A stretch of DNA of 64,000 nt from VAYN01 sp963702075 (GTDB lineage Bacteria > Actinomycetota > Thermoleophilia > Solirubrobacterales > 70-9). A program made the translations under genes and the position numbers. Location of the stretch: positions 2,108,001 through 2,172,000 of the forward strand of contig OY969703.1 in NCBI GenBank assembly GCA_963702075.1, given 5' to 3'. How positions within the stretch are numbered: the first letter of the stretch is position 1; every line of letters starts with the position of its first letter. Below, in pieces: positions 15,406 to 23,812 of this stretch. The notes under the pieces are model-generated. The model made no database searches. It worked only from the letters and a program-made list of their open reading frames with translations, and had not been told where the DNA came from.

Positions 15406-15870
15406 TCAGGGGCGAATCACCGCATGGGAGCTCGCGGCGCAGGCTTCGAGACCGTAGTGCCGGGCCAAGGCGTTCGCCCGAATGAACGGGTCCGTCTCCT
15501 TAAAGAAGAGGTCCAGGTAGTCGACCCTTGCGTCCTTGACCCCGCTTTCGATTGCCCTGAGGATTCCCTGGATCTCCTTTACGTCGCCATGCGGAGGGCT
15601 CAAGACCTTGAGCCGACGCAGCTCCTTTTCCATCGGCGGGACGAAGACAGCCATCACGACTTCGAAATTCCCCGAGACAACTTCCCCCTTGTGGTGGGAG
15701 GCGAGCTTGGCCTGCTCCACCGCTGCCTGCCTGCAGATCGCATCCCCCTGCCGGATGAACTGCGCCTTCATCAGCTGGGATTCACTACTACCGCAACCGG
15801 CGATCACAAGCGCCAAGACAGTGACCCCTGCTATCGCCAGCAAGAATAGAAGCTCGACTGTCGGCCTCAT
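15406..15870 (-). CDS. Secreted lipoprotein of unknown function
   Basis: A 154-residue lipoprotein. A hydrophobic signal (residues about 6-24) ends in the lipobox LVIAGC. The mature part is helical with two further features, GDAICRQA and LEACAAS, whose cysteines might pair. Similar short lipoproteins with an N-terminal GD-x-IC motif are common in Thermoleophilia-type genomes and have no known role. It starts 2 nt after the stop of the PhzF gene, so both are probably on one transcript. Confidence 0.65.
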   Translation of the reverse strand: MRPTVELLFLLAIAGVTVLALVIAGCGSSESQLMKAQFIRQGDAICRQAAVEQAKLASHHKGEVVSGNFEVVMAVFVPPMEKELRRLKVLSPPHGDVKEIQGILRAIESGVKDARVDYLDLFFKETDPFIRANALARHYGLEACAASSHAVIRP

Positions 15871-15872
15871 GG

Positions 15873-16703
15873 TCAAAGATTGACACAGCCGTTGAGGACG
15901 GTGTCGGTACACCCGCCGACCCAGATCGTTCCGTCGTCGTCCTGATTGACGTGGATGCGTCCGTCCCGTCCGATCGCACTGCCCTGGGAGGCGATGTAAG
16001 GCGCCTGCAGGCGTCCGCCGTCGATCAACCACTGGGCCACCGAGGCGTTGAGGCTGCCGGTGACGGGATCCTCGGCGGTGACCCCGTCGAGCGGGAAGAA
16101 GGCGCGCAGCTCGATCGCCGCCTCGGCGCCCTCGGGGTGGAAGCCGACGACGCCGAGGTCGAAGTCGACGCCGGTCGGCTGCAGCTCCAGCACCTGCTCG
16201 GCACTCTCGAGCAGGGCGGCGACCCAGCCGGGGCCGTTGTCGACCCACTCCACCGCCAGCAGCTCGGATCGCTCGACCCCGAGCGCGGCAGCGACCCGCG
16301 CCGCCTCCTCCTCTGACGCGGGACCAGAGCGGATCGGCGGCGGCGCTGCGAAGGCGAGCCGGTCCTGGTCGCGGCGGATCCGCACCAGACCGGCCCCGCA
16401 CTCCTGGACGATCTCCTGTGAGTCGCGTGCCTCTCCCCCGGCCTCCAGCCATGCGTGGCAGGTACCGAGGGTCGGATGGCCGGCGAAGGGCAGCTCCAGT
16501 GCCGGGGTGAAGATGCGGACCCAGTAGTCAGCCTCCGGACTGCCTGGCGCCAGCACGAAGGTCGTCTCCGAGAGGTTCGTCCAACGCGCGAACCGCTGCA
16601 TCTCCTCCGTCGACAGCTCATTGGCATCGAGCACCACCGCCACCGGGTTGCCAGAGCACGGCCCGCTGCCGAAGACGTCTACCTGAGCGAAGCGGCGCGC
16701 CAT
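15873..16703 (-). CDS. PhzF-family isomerase/epimerase-like enzyme
   Basis: A 276-residue protein of the PhzF/diaminopimelate-epimerase fold. It shows the N-terminal VDVFGSGPCSGNPVAVVLDA, the catalytic glutamate in LSETTFV (Glu46), the FAGHPTLGTCHAW motif and the C-terminal EDPVTGSLNASVAQWL. PhzF itself isomerises a phenazine precursor, but most genomic members have unknown substrates and there are no phenazine genes here. Length matches the family. Confidence 0.92.
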   Translation of the reverse strand: MARRFAQVDVFGSGPCSGNPVAVVLDANELSTEEMQRFARWTNLSETTFVLAPGSPEADYWVRIFTPALELPFAGHPTLGTCHAWLEAGGEARDSQEIVQECGAGLVRIRRDQDRLAFAAPPPIRSGPASEEEAARVAAALGVERSELLAVEWVDNGPGWVAALLESAEQVLELQPTGVDFDLGVVGFHPEGAEAAIELRAFFPLDGVTAEDPVTGSLNASVAQWLIDGGRLQAPYIASQGSAIGRDGRIHVNQDDDGTIWVGGCTDTVLNGCVNL

Positions 16704-16721
16704 CGCCCGAGTCTTGCAGCG

Positions 16722-17069
16722 CTAGCGCCCGACGTGCAGTTCCAGCGCGTGGATCTGGTGCTGGCCGTAGGAGCCGGTCTGGACGGGACCGGCGGCGCTG
16801 ACTTCATCTCCCGGCCCGGGCAGCGGGTGCGGCCGCAAGCCCTTGCGGACGTCGATCGCCGTCAGGCCCGGAAGCGTGATCCCCTGCGGGTCGCGGACCA
16901 CGAAGTGGGCGTCGCCGTCGCCGTCGGGATCGATTCGCTCGACGTAGACGATCCGTCCCACCGTTTCGCGACAGGCTGGATGCCCGGGCGGGCAGTGCGA
17001 GGGCTGCGGCGCGGCGGGACCGACAGCGACCACCAATGCTGCGAGAGCCGAAAGAAAATCAGCGATCAC
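16722..17069 (-). CDS. Small secreted hypothetical protein, OB-fold-like
   Basis: A 115-residue protein with a signal peptide (residues 1-20) and a mature domain of short beta strands (GRIVYVERIDPDGDGDAHFV, then GDEVSAAGPVQ), reminiscent of small OB-fold domains. Two cysteines at the start of the mature part (CPPGHPAC) could form a disulfide. It lies between PhzF and HicB genes without overlap. No family recognised. Confidence 0.6.
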   Translation of the reverse strand: MIADFLSALAALVVAVGPAAPQPSHCPPGHPACRETVGRIVYVERIDPDGDGDAHFVVRDPQGITLPGLTAIDVRKGLRPHPLPGPGDEVSAAGPVQTGSYGQHQIHALELHVGR

Positions 17070-17094
17070 GCTTCGAGGTCGCTCGGCTCAACAG

Positions 17095-17292
17095 CTAGGC
17101 GGCGAGGTTCGTGCCTGCAGGAAGGATGTGCTCGATCTCCACCTCGCGCTCGAGCGCGAACGGAATGCCATCTTCGACCAGCTTCGCGATCTCCTCGTAG
17201 GTCTCGGCTATGGCCGTCCAGCCCTTTACGTCGGGGGACTCAGCCCACCAGGCACCTTCTTCGTGGTGATAGATGACGCGAACGGGTTCCAT
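17095..17292 (-). CDS. hicB: HicB-family antitoxin
   Basis: A 65-residue protein with the partial RNase-H-like HicB fold: VRVIYHHEEGAWWAESPDVK, then GWTAIAETYEEIAKLVEDGIPFAL. It lacks a long C-terminal DNA-binding extension, so it is the short HicB type. The ATG at 17292 is preferred over GTG 17310 because GGAGGA lies 7 nt before it; that Shine-Dalgarno is just beyond the end of hicA. It should neutralise the adjacent HicA. Confidence 0.85.
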   Translation of the reverse strand: MEPVRVIYHHEEGAWWAESPDVKGWTAIAETYEEIAKLVEDGIPFALEREVEIEHILPAGTNLAA

Positions 17293-17306
17293 CTCAGATC
17301 CTCCAG

Positions 17307-17522
17307 TCACAGTAGCTTCCTGGCCACATCTTCTGCAAGACCCACATCTCGTAGGAGGATCTTGCGGACGAGTGGTGGTCGCACCGTCTCACGATCGTGG
17401 AATGCAAACACAACCAGCGGATAGGCGGGCGACACTAGGCAGCGATGCGAGCCCGTTTGTCGGACCACGCGATAGTTGAGCGGCTTGCGTTCGAGAACGG
17501 CGAGGAGGCGTCTGGCCTTCAT
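17307..17522 (-). CDS. hicA: HicA-family mRNA interferase toxin
   Basis: A 71-residue double-stranded-RNA-binding-like toxin. It contains the HicA hallmark VRQTGSHRCLVSP with the catalytic His, preceded by MKARRLLAVLERKPLNYRVV. The helix at the end (VRKILLRDVGLAEDVARKLL) is also typical. Order toxin-then-antitoxin matches hicAB. HicA cleaves mRNA during translation stress. Confidence 0.87.
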   Translation of the reverse strand: MKARRLLAVLERKPLNYRVVRQTGSHRCLVSPAYPLVVFAFHDRETVRPPLVRKILLRDVGLAEDVARKLL

Positions 17523-17581
17523 CGAGGGGAAGCGGTGGCTCACCGTCTCCAAAGGGACGGCGGACACCAGCCTCTCCCCCC

Positions 17582-19123
17582 TTACATCCGGTAAACGGGC
17601 GCGGCTTGCGGGGAAAGGGGGGCGTTTGCGCAGGCGGCCAGGGCCTGGCTGAGGACCTGGCGGGTTTCGCGGGGGTCGATGACGCCGTCGTCCCAGAGGC
17701 GGGCGGTGGAGTAGAAGGGCTTGCCCTGCTCTTCGTACTGGTCGTGGAGGAGCTCGGCCGTCTCCGGCTGGCCTACCTCTTTCATCACCGCGGCGGCCAT
17801 GTCTCCACCCATGACGGAGATCCTGGCGTTGGGCCATATGAAGAGGAAGCGGGGCGAGTAGGCGCGGCCGCACATGCCGTAGTTGCCAGCACCGAAGGAG
17901 CCGCCGACGATGACCGTGAGCTTGGGGACGCGGGCGGTGGAGACGGCGGCAACCATCTTGGCGCCGTCCTTGGCGATCCCGCCGGCCTCGTATTTGGAGC
18001 CGACCATGAAGCCGTTGACGTTCTGGAGGAAGACGAGGGGGATCCGGCGCTGGTCGCAGAGCTCGACGAAGTGGGCGCCCTTGAGGGCGCTCTCGCTGAA
18101 GAGGATGCCGTTGTTGGCGACGATCCCGACGGGGTGGCCGTCGAGGCGGGCAAAGGCGCAGACGAGCGTTTTGCCGTACTTCTCCTTGAACTCGCGCAGC
18201 TCGCCGCCGTCGACGATGCGGCGCATCACCTCGCGGATGTCCCAGGGCGCGCGCGAGCCGATCGGGACGACGTCGAGGATCTCCTCCGGGTCGCCGGCGG
18301 GCGGGCGCGACTCGGTCCGCTCCCAGGGCGGTGCCGGGCTCGGCGGCAGGGTGGCGACGATTTCGCGCAGGATCTCCAGCGCCTCGGCGTCGTCTTTGGC
18401 GAGGTGGTCGGCGACGCCGGATTTGCGGGCGTGGACGTCGCCGCCGCCGAGCTCCTCCGCGGTCACCTCCTCCCCGGTCGCAGCCTTCACCAGCGGCGGG
18501 CCGCCGAGGAAGATCGTCCCCTGGTGGCGGACGATCACGGTCTCGTCGCTCATCGCCGGCACGTAGGCGCCGCCGGCCGTGCAGGAGCCCATCACCGCCG
18601 CCAGCTGCGGGATCCCCCGCGCCGACATCGTCGCCTGGTTGAAGAAGATGCGGCCGAAGTGGTCGCGGTCGGGGAAGACTTCGTCCTGCAGCGGCAGGAA
18701 GGCGCCGCCGGAGTCGACCAGGTAGATGCAGGGGAGCCGGTTCTGCAGGGCGATCTCCTGGGCCCGCAAATGCTTCTTCACCGTCACCGGGTAATAGGTG
18801 CCGCCTTTGACGGTGGCGTCGTTGGCGACGATCACGCAGCGGCGGCCGCTGACCGTGCCGATGCCGGCGACGACGCCCGCCCCCGGCGCCGCGTCGTCGT
18901 ACATCCCGTGCGCGGCGAGCGGTGAGAGCTCGAGGAAATCGGTGCCGGGATCGCAGAGCCCGGTGACCCGTTCGCGGGCGGTCAGCTTGCCGCGGCCGCG
19001 ATGGCGCTCGAGGGCCTTCTCGCCACCGCCGGCGTGCACGCGCCGCAGCTCCGCCTCAAGCTCGGCGATCAGCTCCAGGTGCTTCTCGCGGGTGCTGTCT
19101 GCCAACTGCATCAACTTTTCCAC
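17582..19123 (-). CDS. mccB: Acyl-CoA carboxylase beta subunit, probable 3-methylcrotonyl-CoA carboxylase
   Basis: A 513-residue carboxyltransferase of the crotonase superfamily. The N half contains GRGKLTARERVTGL, VVANDATVKGGTYYPVTVKKH and LVDSGGAFLPLQDEVFPD, closely following MccB rather than propionyl-CoA carboxylase. The C half has NGFMVGSKYEAGGIAKDGAK and GAGNYGMCGRAYSPRF. With the two genes upstream it forms the leucine/isovalerate pathway: it carboxylates 3-methylcrotonyl-CoA. The partner biotin-carboxylase alpha subunit is not in the window. The start is odd: both GTG 19123 and ATG 19111 lie inside the third copy of the 51-bp palindrome. Confidence 0.9.
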   Translation of the reverse strand: MEKLMQLADSTREKHLELIAELEAELRRVHAGGGEKALERHRGRGKLTARERVTGLCDPGTDFLELSPLAAHGMYDDAAPGAGVVAGIGTVSGRRCVIVANDATVKGGTYYPVTVKKHLRAQEIALQNRLPCIYLVDSGGAFLPLQDEVFPDRDHFGRIFFNQATMSARGIPQLAAVMGSCTAGGAYVPAMSDETVIVRHQGTIFLGGPPLVKAATGEEVTAEELGGGDVHARKSGVADHLAKDDAEALEILREIVATLPPSPAPPWERTESRPPAGDPEEILDVVPIGSRAPWDIREVMRRIVDGGELREFKEKYGKTLVCAFARLDGHPVGIVANNGILFSESALKGAHFVELCDQRRIPLVFLQNVNGFMVGSKYEAGGIAKDGAKMVAAVSTARVPKLTVIVGGSFGAGNYGMCGRAYSPRFLFIWPNARISVMGGDMAAAVMKEVGQPETAELLHDQYEEQGKPFYSTARLWDDGVIDPRETRQVLSQALAACANAPLSPQAAPVYRM

Positions 19124-19152
19124 CCAGCAGATAGAAAAGTTGATGCAGTTCG
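19102..19152. repeat. 51-bp palindromic repeat, copy 3, overlapping the mccB start
   Basis: Arms at 19102-19120 and 19134-19152 match copies 1 and 2 except for one base at the second position of the left arm; the loop CACCCAGCAGATA differs from copy 2 by one base. Possible mccB start codons fall within the loop (GTG) and the left arm (ATG), so the repeat supplies the gene's translation start or lies in its 5' leader. Confidence 0.93.
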
Positions 19153-19163
19153 GTGGGCGGTGC

Positions 19164-20111
19164 TCATCGTGGCGGGTTCTCCTTGAAGGGGTCGCGCTCG
19201 TGGTGCCACTCGACCCGGCCGGCGACCAGCGTGTGCGAGCCGAGCGGGCGCCCCAGGACCTCCTGCGCGGCCGCCGCCGCTTCCAGCAGGTTGTTGAGGT
19301 CGATTCCCGTCTCGACGTCCATCTCGTGCAGCATCGAGACCAGGTCCTCGCTGGCGACGTTGCCGGTTGCGCCGGGCGGGACCGGGCAGCCGCCGAGCTC
19401 GCCGAAGCTCGACTCGAAGGAGTCGACCCCGACCTCCAGCGCCGCCAGCACGTTGGCCAGCGCCTGGCCGCGGGTGTCGTGGAAGTGGGCGGTCCGTTCG
19501 ACCTCGGGCAGCTCCTCGTGGGCGCGGCGGAAGAACTCGCCGACCTGGACCGGGTTCGCCATCCCGGTGGTGTCGCCGAAGCCGATCTCCACGGCGCCGG
19601 CGTCGGCGAGCCGGCGGGCGATCTCGAAGACCCGCTCGATCGGCACGTAGCCCTCGTAGGGGCAGCCGAAGCTGGTGCTGATCACGCCCTCACAGCGAAA
19701 GCCCTCGTCGGTCGCACGTGCAAGCACGCGCTCCAGCTCGGCCAATGACTCCTCGACCGAGCGGTTGACGTTGTGGCGGTTGTGGGTCTCCGAGGCGGAG
19801 AGGAAGACGTTGACCTCGTCGATCCGGTCGCGCACCTCGAGCGCCGCCTCGAGCCCGCGCTCGTTCGGGACCAGGACCGAGACCGAGACCTCGTCGGGGA
19901 TCGCGGCCCGTTCCAGCACCTCGCGCCCGTCGGCCAGCTGCGGGACGACGTCGGCGCGGACGAAGCTCGTCACCTCCAGCCGCCGCAGCCCGGTCGCGGC
20001 GAGCATCTCGACCAGCCGCACCTTGTCCTCGGTGGCGATCGTCTCCGGCTCGTTCTGGAAGCCGTCGCGCGGGCCGACCTCGCGGATTCGGACTGCGCCG
20101 GGGATCGGCAT
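19164..20111 (-). CDS. hmgL: Hydroxymethylglutaryl-CoA lyase
   Basis: A 315-residue TIM-barrel enzyme of the DRE family that splits HMG-CoA to acetoacetate and acetyl-CoA. The catalytic N-terminus reads VRIREVGPRDGFQNEP (Arg/Asp pair), followed by RRLEVTSFVRADVVPQLAD and NVFLSASETHNRHNVN. The C-terminal HFHDTRGQALANVL provides the metal-binding His-x-His, and FGELGGCPVPPGATGNVASED carries the active-site cysteine loop. The ATG at 20111 is 5 nt from the upstream dehydrogenase stop, so one operon is likely. Confidence 0.94.
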   Translation of the reverse strand: MPIPGAVRIREVGPRDGFQNEPETIATEDKVRLVEMLAATGLRRLEVTSFVRADVVPQLADGREVLERAAIPDEVSVSVLVPNERGLEAALEVRDRIDEVNVFLSASETHNRHNVNRSVEESLAELERVLARATDEGFRCEGVISTSFGCPYEGYVPIERVFEIARRLADAGAVEIGFGDTTGMANPVQVGEFFRRAHEELPEVERTAHFHDTRGQALANVLAALEVGVDSFESSFGELGGCPVPPGATGNVASEDLVSMLHEMDVETGIDLNNLLEAAAAAQEVLGRPLGSHTLVAGRVEWHHERDPFKENPPR

Positions 20112-20116
20112 CGGCC

Positions 20117-21256
20117 CTAGGCCCCCAAAGCGCGGGCGATGACCATCTGCTGGACCTCGTCGGTCCCCTCGCCGATCGTCAGGATCTTGGCGTCGCGGTA
20201 GAAGCGGCAGACCGGGTACTCCTCGATGTAGCCGTAGCCGCCGTGGATCTGCACCGCCTCCTCGCAGCAGCGCACAGCGAGGCGGCCGCTCTTCAGCTTC
20301 GCCTGGGCGGCGGTGAGGCTGAAGTTTTCGCCCTTGTCCTTCATCCGGGCGGCTTTGTAGACGAGCAGGCGGGTCGCCTCGATCTCGGTCGCCATGTCGG
20401 CGAGCTTGGCCTGGATCGCCTGGAAGCGGGAGATCGACTGGCCGAAGGCCTGGCGCTCCTTGGCGTAGGCGAGCGCCTCGTCGAGCGCCCCCTGGGCGAG
20501 GCCGACGCCCATCGCCGCGACGCCGATGCGGCCGATGTCGAGCACCTGCAGGAACTGGCGGAAGCCCATACCGCGCGGGCCGAGCAGGTTCTGCTCGGGG
20601 ACCCGGCATTCGGTGAAGGTGAGCGGGCGGGTGTCGGAGGCGTTCCAGCCCATCTTCCGGTAGGGCTCGCCCTGCTCGTAGCCGGGAGTGCCGTTGGCGA
20701 CGATCAGGTTGGAGATCTCCTCGTCGCCGGTCCGGGCGGTGATGCAGACGACGCCGGAGATCTCGGTGCCGGCGTTGGTGATGAACTGCTTGGCGCCGTC
20801 GATCACCCATTCGCCGCCGTCGAGGCGCGCCTTGGTGCGGACGTTGCCGGCGTCGGAGCCGGCCTCGGGCTCGGTCAGGCCGAAGGCGCCGAGGACCTCG
20901 CCAGCGCACAGCCGCGGCAGCCACTCGGCTTTCTGGGACTCGTCGCCGAAGAGATATATGGGTTGCGTGCCGAGCGAGGTGTGGGCGCAGAGGGTGATAG
21001 CGACCGACGAGTCGACCCGGGTCAGCTCCTCGACCGCGAGTGCGTAGGCGAGCGAGTCGCCGCCTCCGCCGCCGTAGCGCTCGGGGAACGGGATCCCCAT
21101 CAGGTTGAGATCGGCCAGCTTGGCGACGATCTCGTAGGGGAAGCGCTTCTCGCGGTCGAGCTCCTCGGCGACCGGGGCCACCTCGGCGGTTGCGAAGTCA
21201 CGAACGGTGCGCTGGATCAGGCGGTGCTCGTCGCTCAGCTCGAAGTCCATTCCCAC
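20117..21256 (-). CDS. ivd: Acyl-CoA dehydrogenase, probable isovaleryl-CoA dehydrogenase
   Basis: A 379-residue flavoprotein dehydrogenase. It shows the FAD/substrate motifs AFGLTEPEAGSDAGNVRTKA and WVIDGAKQFITNAG, and the C-terminal QIHGGYGYIEEYPVCRFYRD and GEGTDEVQQMV. Operon position before HMG-CoA lyase and MccB points to isovaleryl-CoA as substrate (leucine catabolism), although the catalytic-Glu position that distinguishes IVD was not verified by alignment. Start is GTG 21256 or ATG 21250. It is divergent from a TetR gene across a probable operator. Confidence 0.9.
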   Translation of the reverse strand: MGMDFELSDEHRLIQRTVRDFATAEVAPVAEELDREKRFPYEIVAKLADLNLMGIPFPERYGGGGGDSLAYALAVEELTRVDSSVAITLCAHTSLGTQPIYLFGDESQKAEWLPRLCAGEVLGAFGLTEPEAGSDAGNVRTKARLDGGEWVIDGAKQFITNAGTEISGVVCITARTGDEEISNLIVANGTPGYEQGEPYRKMGWNASDTRPLTFTECRVPEQNLLGPRGMGFRQFLQVLDIGRIGVAAMGVGLAQGALDEALAYAKERQAFGQSISRFQAIQAKLADMATEIEATRLLVYKAARMKDKGENFSLTAAQAKLKSGRLAVRCCEEAVQIHGGYGYIEEYPVCRFYRDAKILTIGEGTDEVQQMVIARALGA

Positions 21257-21261
21257 ACATT

Positions 21262-21279
21262 ACCGAATGACGGTTCGGT
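21262..21279. promoter_or_regulatory. Inverted repeat, probable TetR operator
   Basis: ACCGAA and TTCGGT form a perfect 6-bp inverted repeat with a 6-nt centre (TGACGG), in the 45-nt gap between the divergent acyl-CoA dehydrogenase and TetR genes. Position and symmetry fit a repressor site controlling both directions. Confidence 0.6.
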
Positions 21280-21301
21280 TTTCTGAGTTACCCTTAGCTG
21301 C

Positions 21302-21907
21302 ATGCCGCAGCCCTCTCCCCCGACCCGTCCGGCTCTGCGCGCTCGCTACGAGGCGCGGCGCAGCGAGGTCGTCGCGACGGCGGCCGCGCTCTTCGCCGAG
21401 CGCGGCTACGACGGCACCTCGATCAGCGAGCTGACCGCGGCGACCGGCCTCGCCGCCGGCGGTCTCTACCACTACATCGAGGGCAAGGACGACCTCCTGA
21501 TCGCGATCTGCGACGAGCTGCTGGAACCGCTGCTGGCCCAGGCGCGGGAGATCGTCGCCGCCGACGCGCCGCCGGTCACCCAGCTGCGCGAGCTGGTCGC
21601 GGCCTGGGTCGCTCACGTCGTCGCCCACCGCCACCACATGCTCGTCTTCACCCAGGAGCGCCAGGCGATCGAGAGCCAGCCCCGCTGGCGCCACGTCCGC
21701 GCCCAGCGCAAAGCCTTCGAGAAAATCCTCGACGACCTCCTCGCCCGCGGCGAGGCCGACGGCTCGATGACTTTCGCCGACCGCCGCCTCTCCCTTCTCG
21801 CCTTACTGGGGATGGTCAACTACACGCCCCAGTGGGTGCGGCCGCACGGCCGCCTCTCCCCCGCCGAGATCGCGGCGGGTTATTGCGCGATGGTCCTCGG
21901 CGCTTAG
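21302..21907 (+). CDS. TetR-family regulator of the leucine-degradation operon
   Basis: A 201-residue regulator. The HTH is in residues 18-62: RSEVVATAAALFAERGYDGT, then SISELTAATGLAAGGLYHYI, the YHY recognition-helix end typical of TetR/FadR-like acyl-CoA sensors. The C-terminal ligand domain contains a His-rich stretch HVVAHRHHMLVFTQER. Divergent placement from the isovaleryl-CoA dehydrogenase gene suggests it represses that operon and is released by an acyl-CoA intermediate (inference). Confidence 0.9.
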   Translation: MPQPSPPTRPALRARYEARRSEVVATAAALFAERGYDGTSISELTAATGLAAGGLYHYIEGKDDLLIAICDELLEPLLAQAREIVAADAPPVTQLRELVAAWVAHVVAHRHHMLVFTQERQAIESQPRWRHVRAQRKAFEKILDDLLARGEADGSMTFADRRLSLLALLGMVNYTPQWVRPHGRLSPAEIAAGYCAMVLGA

Positions 21908-22008
21908 TAGGGGTGCGGCCCGGCAGCCAAGGCGACAGCGATGACAATCGCGATCGCGAAGGTGAGCAATGCCGTCTTGAACGGTGCGGGTGGGGCGGGT
22001 CGGATCAT
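21904..22008 (-). CDS. 34-residue single-pass membrane peptide
   Basis: A very short reading frame encoding a Pro-rich N-terminus (MIRPAPPAPFK) and one strongly hydrophobic helix (ALLTFAIAIVIAVALA), ending GPHPY. A weak AAGG lies before the ATG. It overlaps the tetR stop by 4 nt on the other strand. Small membrane peptides of this kind are common but hard to prove. Confidence 0.4.
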   Translation of the reverse strand: MIRPAPPAPFKTALLTFAIAIVIAVALAAGPHPY

Positions 22009-22092
22009 GCCCTTGAAGCTAGGCAGTTATTTGTGATCTGCCTGTGCAAAAGAACACAGATTGATCTGCGTCACATTGAGCAGGCATTTCAC

Positions 22093-22743
22093 CTACCGGC
22101 TCGACGGGCCGACGGTCGCATCGTTCCTCCGGCGAGACAAAGGCTCCAGGCGAAGCGCGAGCACGCCGCAGGTCCAGGCGGTGGCGACCAGCAGCCCGGC
22201 CAGCACGTCGGAGGGGAAGTGGTAGCGCAGGACGACCACCGAGACCGCTACGAGCGAAGCGAGGAGGAAGCCTCCGATAGCGACCGGCCAGCGCCAGCGC
22301 GGCGGCACGAAGAGGGCCCAGGCCGCCGCCATCGCGAAGGCGGCGGTGGCGTGGCCACTGGGGAAGGAGCTTTCGCCGACCTGAGCCCAGCCGAGGACGG
22401 CGTCGAGGCGCGGCGCCGCCAGCACCTGCTTGAGGACAGCCGTGGTCAGGTCGGCGCCGAGGACGATCGCCAGGCCGGCGATCGCGGCCTCGCGCCTGCC
22501 GCCGCGTAGAGCGACCGCGAGCCCGGCGAGGAGCAGCAGCACCTGCGGCAGCGGGTTGCCGAGATCGGCGACGGGGTTGGCCAGTTCCCCGAGCCGGCCG
22601 AAGCGGTCGGCCGAGAGGTGGGCGAGCAGCCGCGCATCGAGGTGGCGGACCCCGCCAGCGTGGAAGACCGCCCAGGCCAGCAGCGTCAAAGCCAGCACCG
22701 AGACCAGGCAGCCGGCGAGGAGGCGCTTGCTCGCGTCGGTCAT
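22093..22743 (-). CDS. PAP2-family membrane phosphatase
   Basis: A 216-residue protein with about five to six membrane segments. The three PAP2 motifs are present: KQVLAAPRLDA (motif 1), SSFPSGHATAAFA (motif 2, catalytic His) and SVVVLRYHFPSDVLAG (motif 3, nucleophilic His and Asp). Family members dephosphorylate lipid phosphates such as undecaprenyl pyrophosphate or phosphatidic acid. The ATG at 22743 is chosen because the upstream extension has no binding site. Confidence 0.9.
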   Translation of the reverse strand: MTDASKRLLAGCLVSVLALTLLAWAVFHAGGVRHLDARLLAHLSADRFGRLGELANPVADLGNPLPQVLLLLAGLAVALRGGRREAAIAGLAIVLGADLTTAVLKQVLAAPRLDAVLGWAQVGESSFPSGHATAAFAMAAAWALFVPPRWRWPVAIGGFLLASLVAVSVVVLRYHFPSDVLAGLLVATAWTCGVLALRLEPLSRRRNDATVGPSSR

Positions 22744-22846
22744 CGCCGGCACGGTAGCCACAGGCGCAAGGAACGGCGACACGGCACCCTCTTTGCGCCG
22801 CCGCTCACAAGAGTCGTGCGCGCGGGTTCGTTGCCTCTATGAGGCC

Positions 22847-23812
22847 ATGGCCATAAAGCCGATCTTCCTTTTCTCGATCTCGCGCGCGGGGTCGACGCTG
22901 GTGCAGCGGATCATCGCTGCCCATGACGGCATCGCCACCGCCTCGGAGCCGTGGCTGCTGCTGCCCCACGCCTACACGCTGCGCCCCCAGGGCGTCGACG
23001 CCGAGTACGTCCACCCGCTGCTCGTCACAGCGATCGAGGACTTCGCGGCGACGCTGCCCGAGGGCGGCGACGACTACGTCGAGGAGCTGCGCCGTTTCGC
23101 CCTGCGCCTCTACGAGAAAGCCGCCGGGCCGGAGGACGCCTACTTCCTCGACAAGTCCCCGCCCTACTGCCTGATCGCCGAGGAGATCATGCGACTCTTC
23201 CCCGAAGGCAAGTTCGTCTTCCTCTGGCGCAACCCGCTCAGCGTGATCGCCTCGCTGATCGACACCTGGGGCCCGTGGCGGCCGACCTTCATGAGCAGCG
23301 ACCTCTTCATCGGCCTGCCGCGCCTGACCGATGCCTACGACGCCCATCGCGAGAGCGTCCACGCCGCCCGCTTCGAGGATCTGAGCGCGCCCAACGAAGA
23401 CGCCTGGCGCTCGCTGATGGACTACCTCGAGCTCGAGTTCGAACCCCGCACCCTGACCGACTTCGCCGAGGTCGAGCTGCCCGGGCGAATGGGCGACCCG
23501 ACCGGCCGCAAGCGCTACAAGGCGCTCAGCTCCGAGCCCGGCCAGAAGTGGCGCAAGACGCTGGCCAGCCCGCTGCGGCGCGAGTGGTGCCGCCGCTACC
23601 TCCGCTTCCTCGGCCGCGAGCGCCTGGCCTTGATGGGCTACGACCTCGACAACCTCCTAGCCGACCTCGACTCACTCCCCCGCTGCACCGACTCCCTCGG
23701 CACCGACCTCTGGGAGACGGTCAAGGACGTCGCCAAGGAGCCGATCCGTTCCCGCACCCGCACCCGCCGGATCGGCTCCCCCCACATAATCCGCGAGCTG
23801 CTGCGGGCTTAG
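22847..23812 (+). CDS. Sulfotransferase family protein
   Basis: A 321-residue PAPS-dependent sulfotransferase-like protein. The 5'-phosphosulfate loop is FLFSISRAGSTLVQRIIAAH (residues 7-26) and the 3'-phosphate-binding part is FVFLWRNPLSVIASLIDTW. It is only distantly related to the two sulfotransferases at 29.6 and 32.0 kb. Its target is unknown, perhaps a glycolipid or polysaccharide. The ATG at 22847 immediately precedes the beta strand of the fold, as usual in this family. Confidence 0.85.
   Translation: MAIKPIFLFSISRAGSTLVQRIIAAHDGIATASEPWLLLPHAYTLRPQGVDAEYVHPLLVTAIEDFAATLPEGGDDYVEELRRFALRLYEKAAGPEDAYFLDKSPPYCLIAEEIMRLFPEGKFVFLWRNPLSVIASLIDTWGPWRPTFMSSDLFIGLPRLTDAYDAHRESVHAARFEDLSAPNEDAWRSLMDYLELEFEPRTLTDFAEVELPGRMGDPTGRKRYKALSSEPGQKWRKTLASPLRREWCRRYLRFLGRERLALMGYDLDNLLADLDSLPRCTDSLGTDLWETVKDVAKEPIRSRTRTRRIGSPHIIRELLRA

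Noticed and set aside
17606..18925. 439-codon plus-strand open frame
   Set aside because: Antisense to mccB, whose carboxyltransferase motifs are unambiguous.
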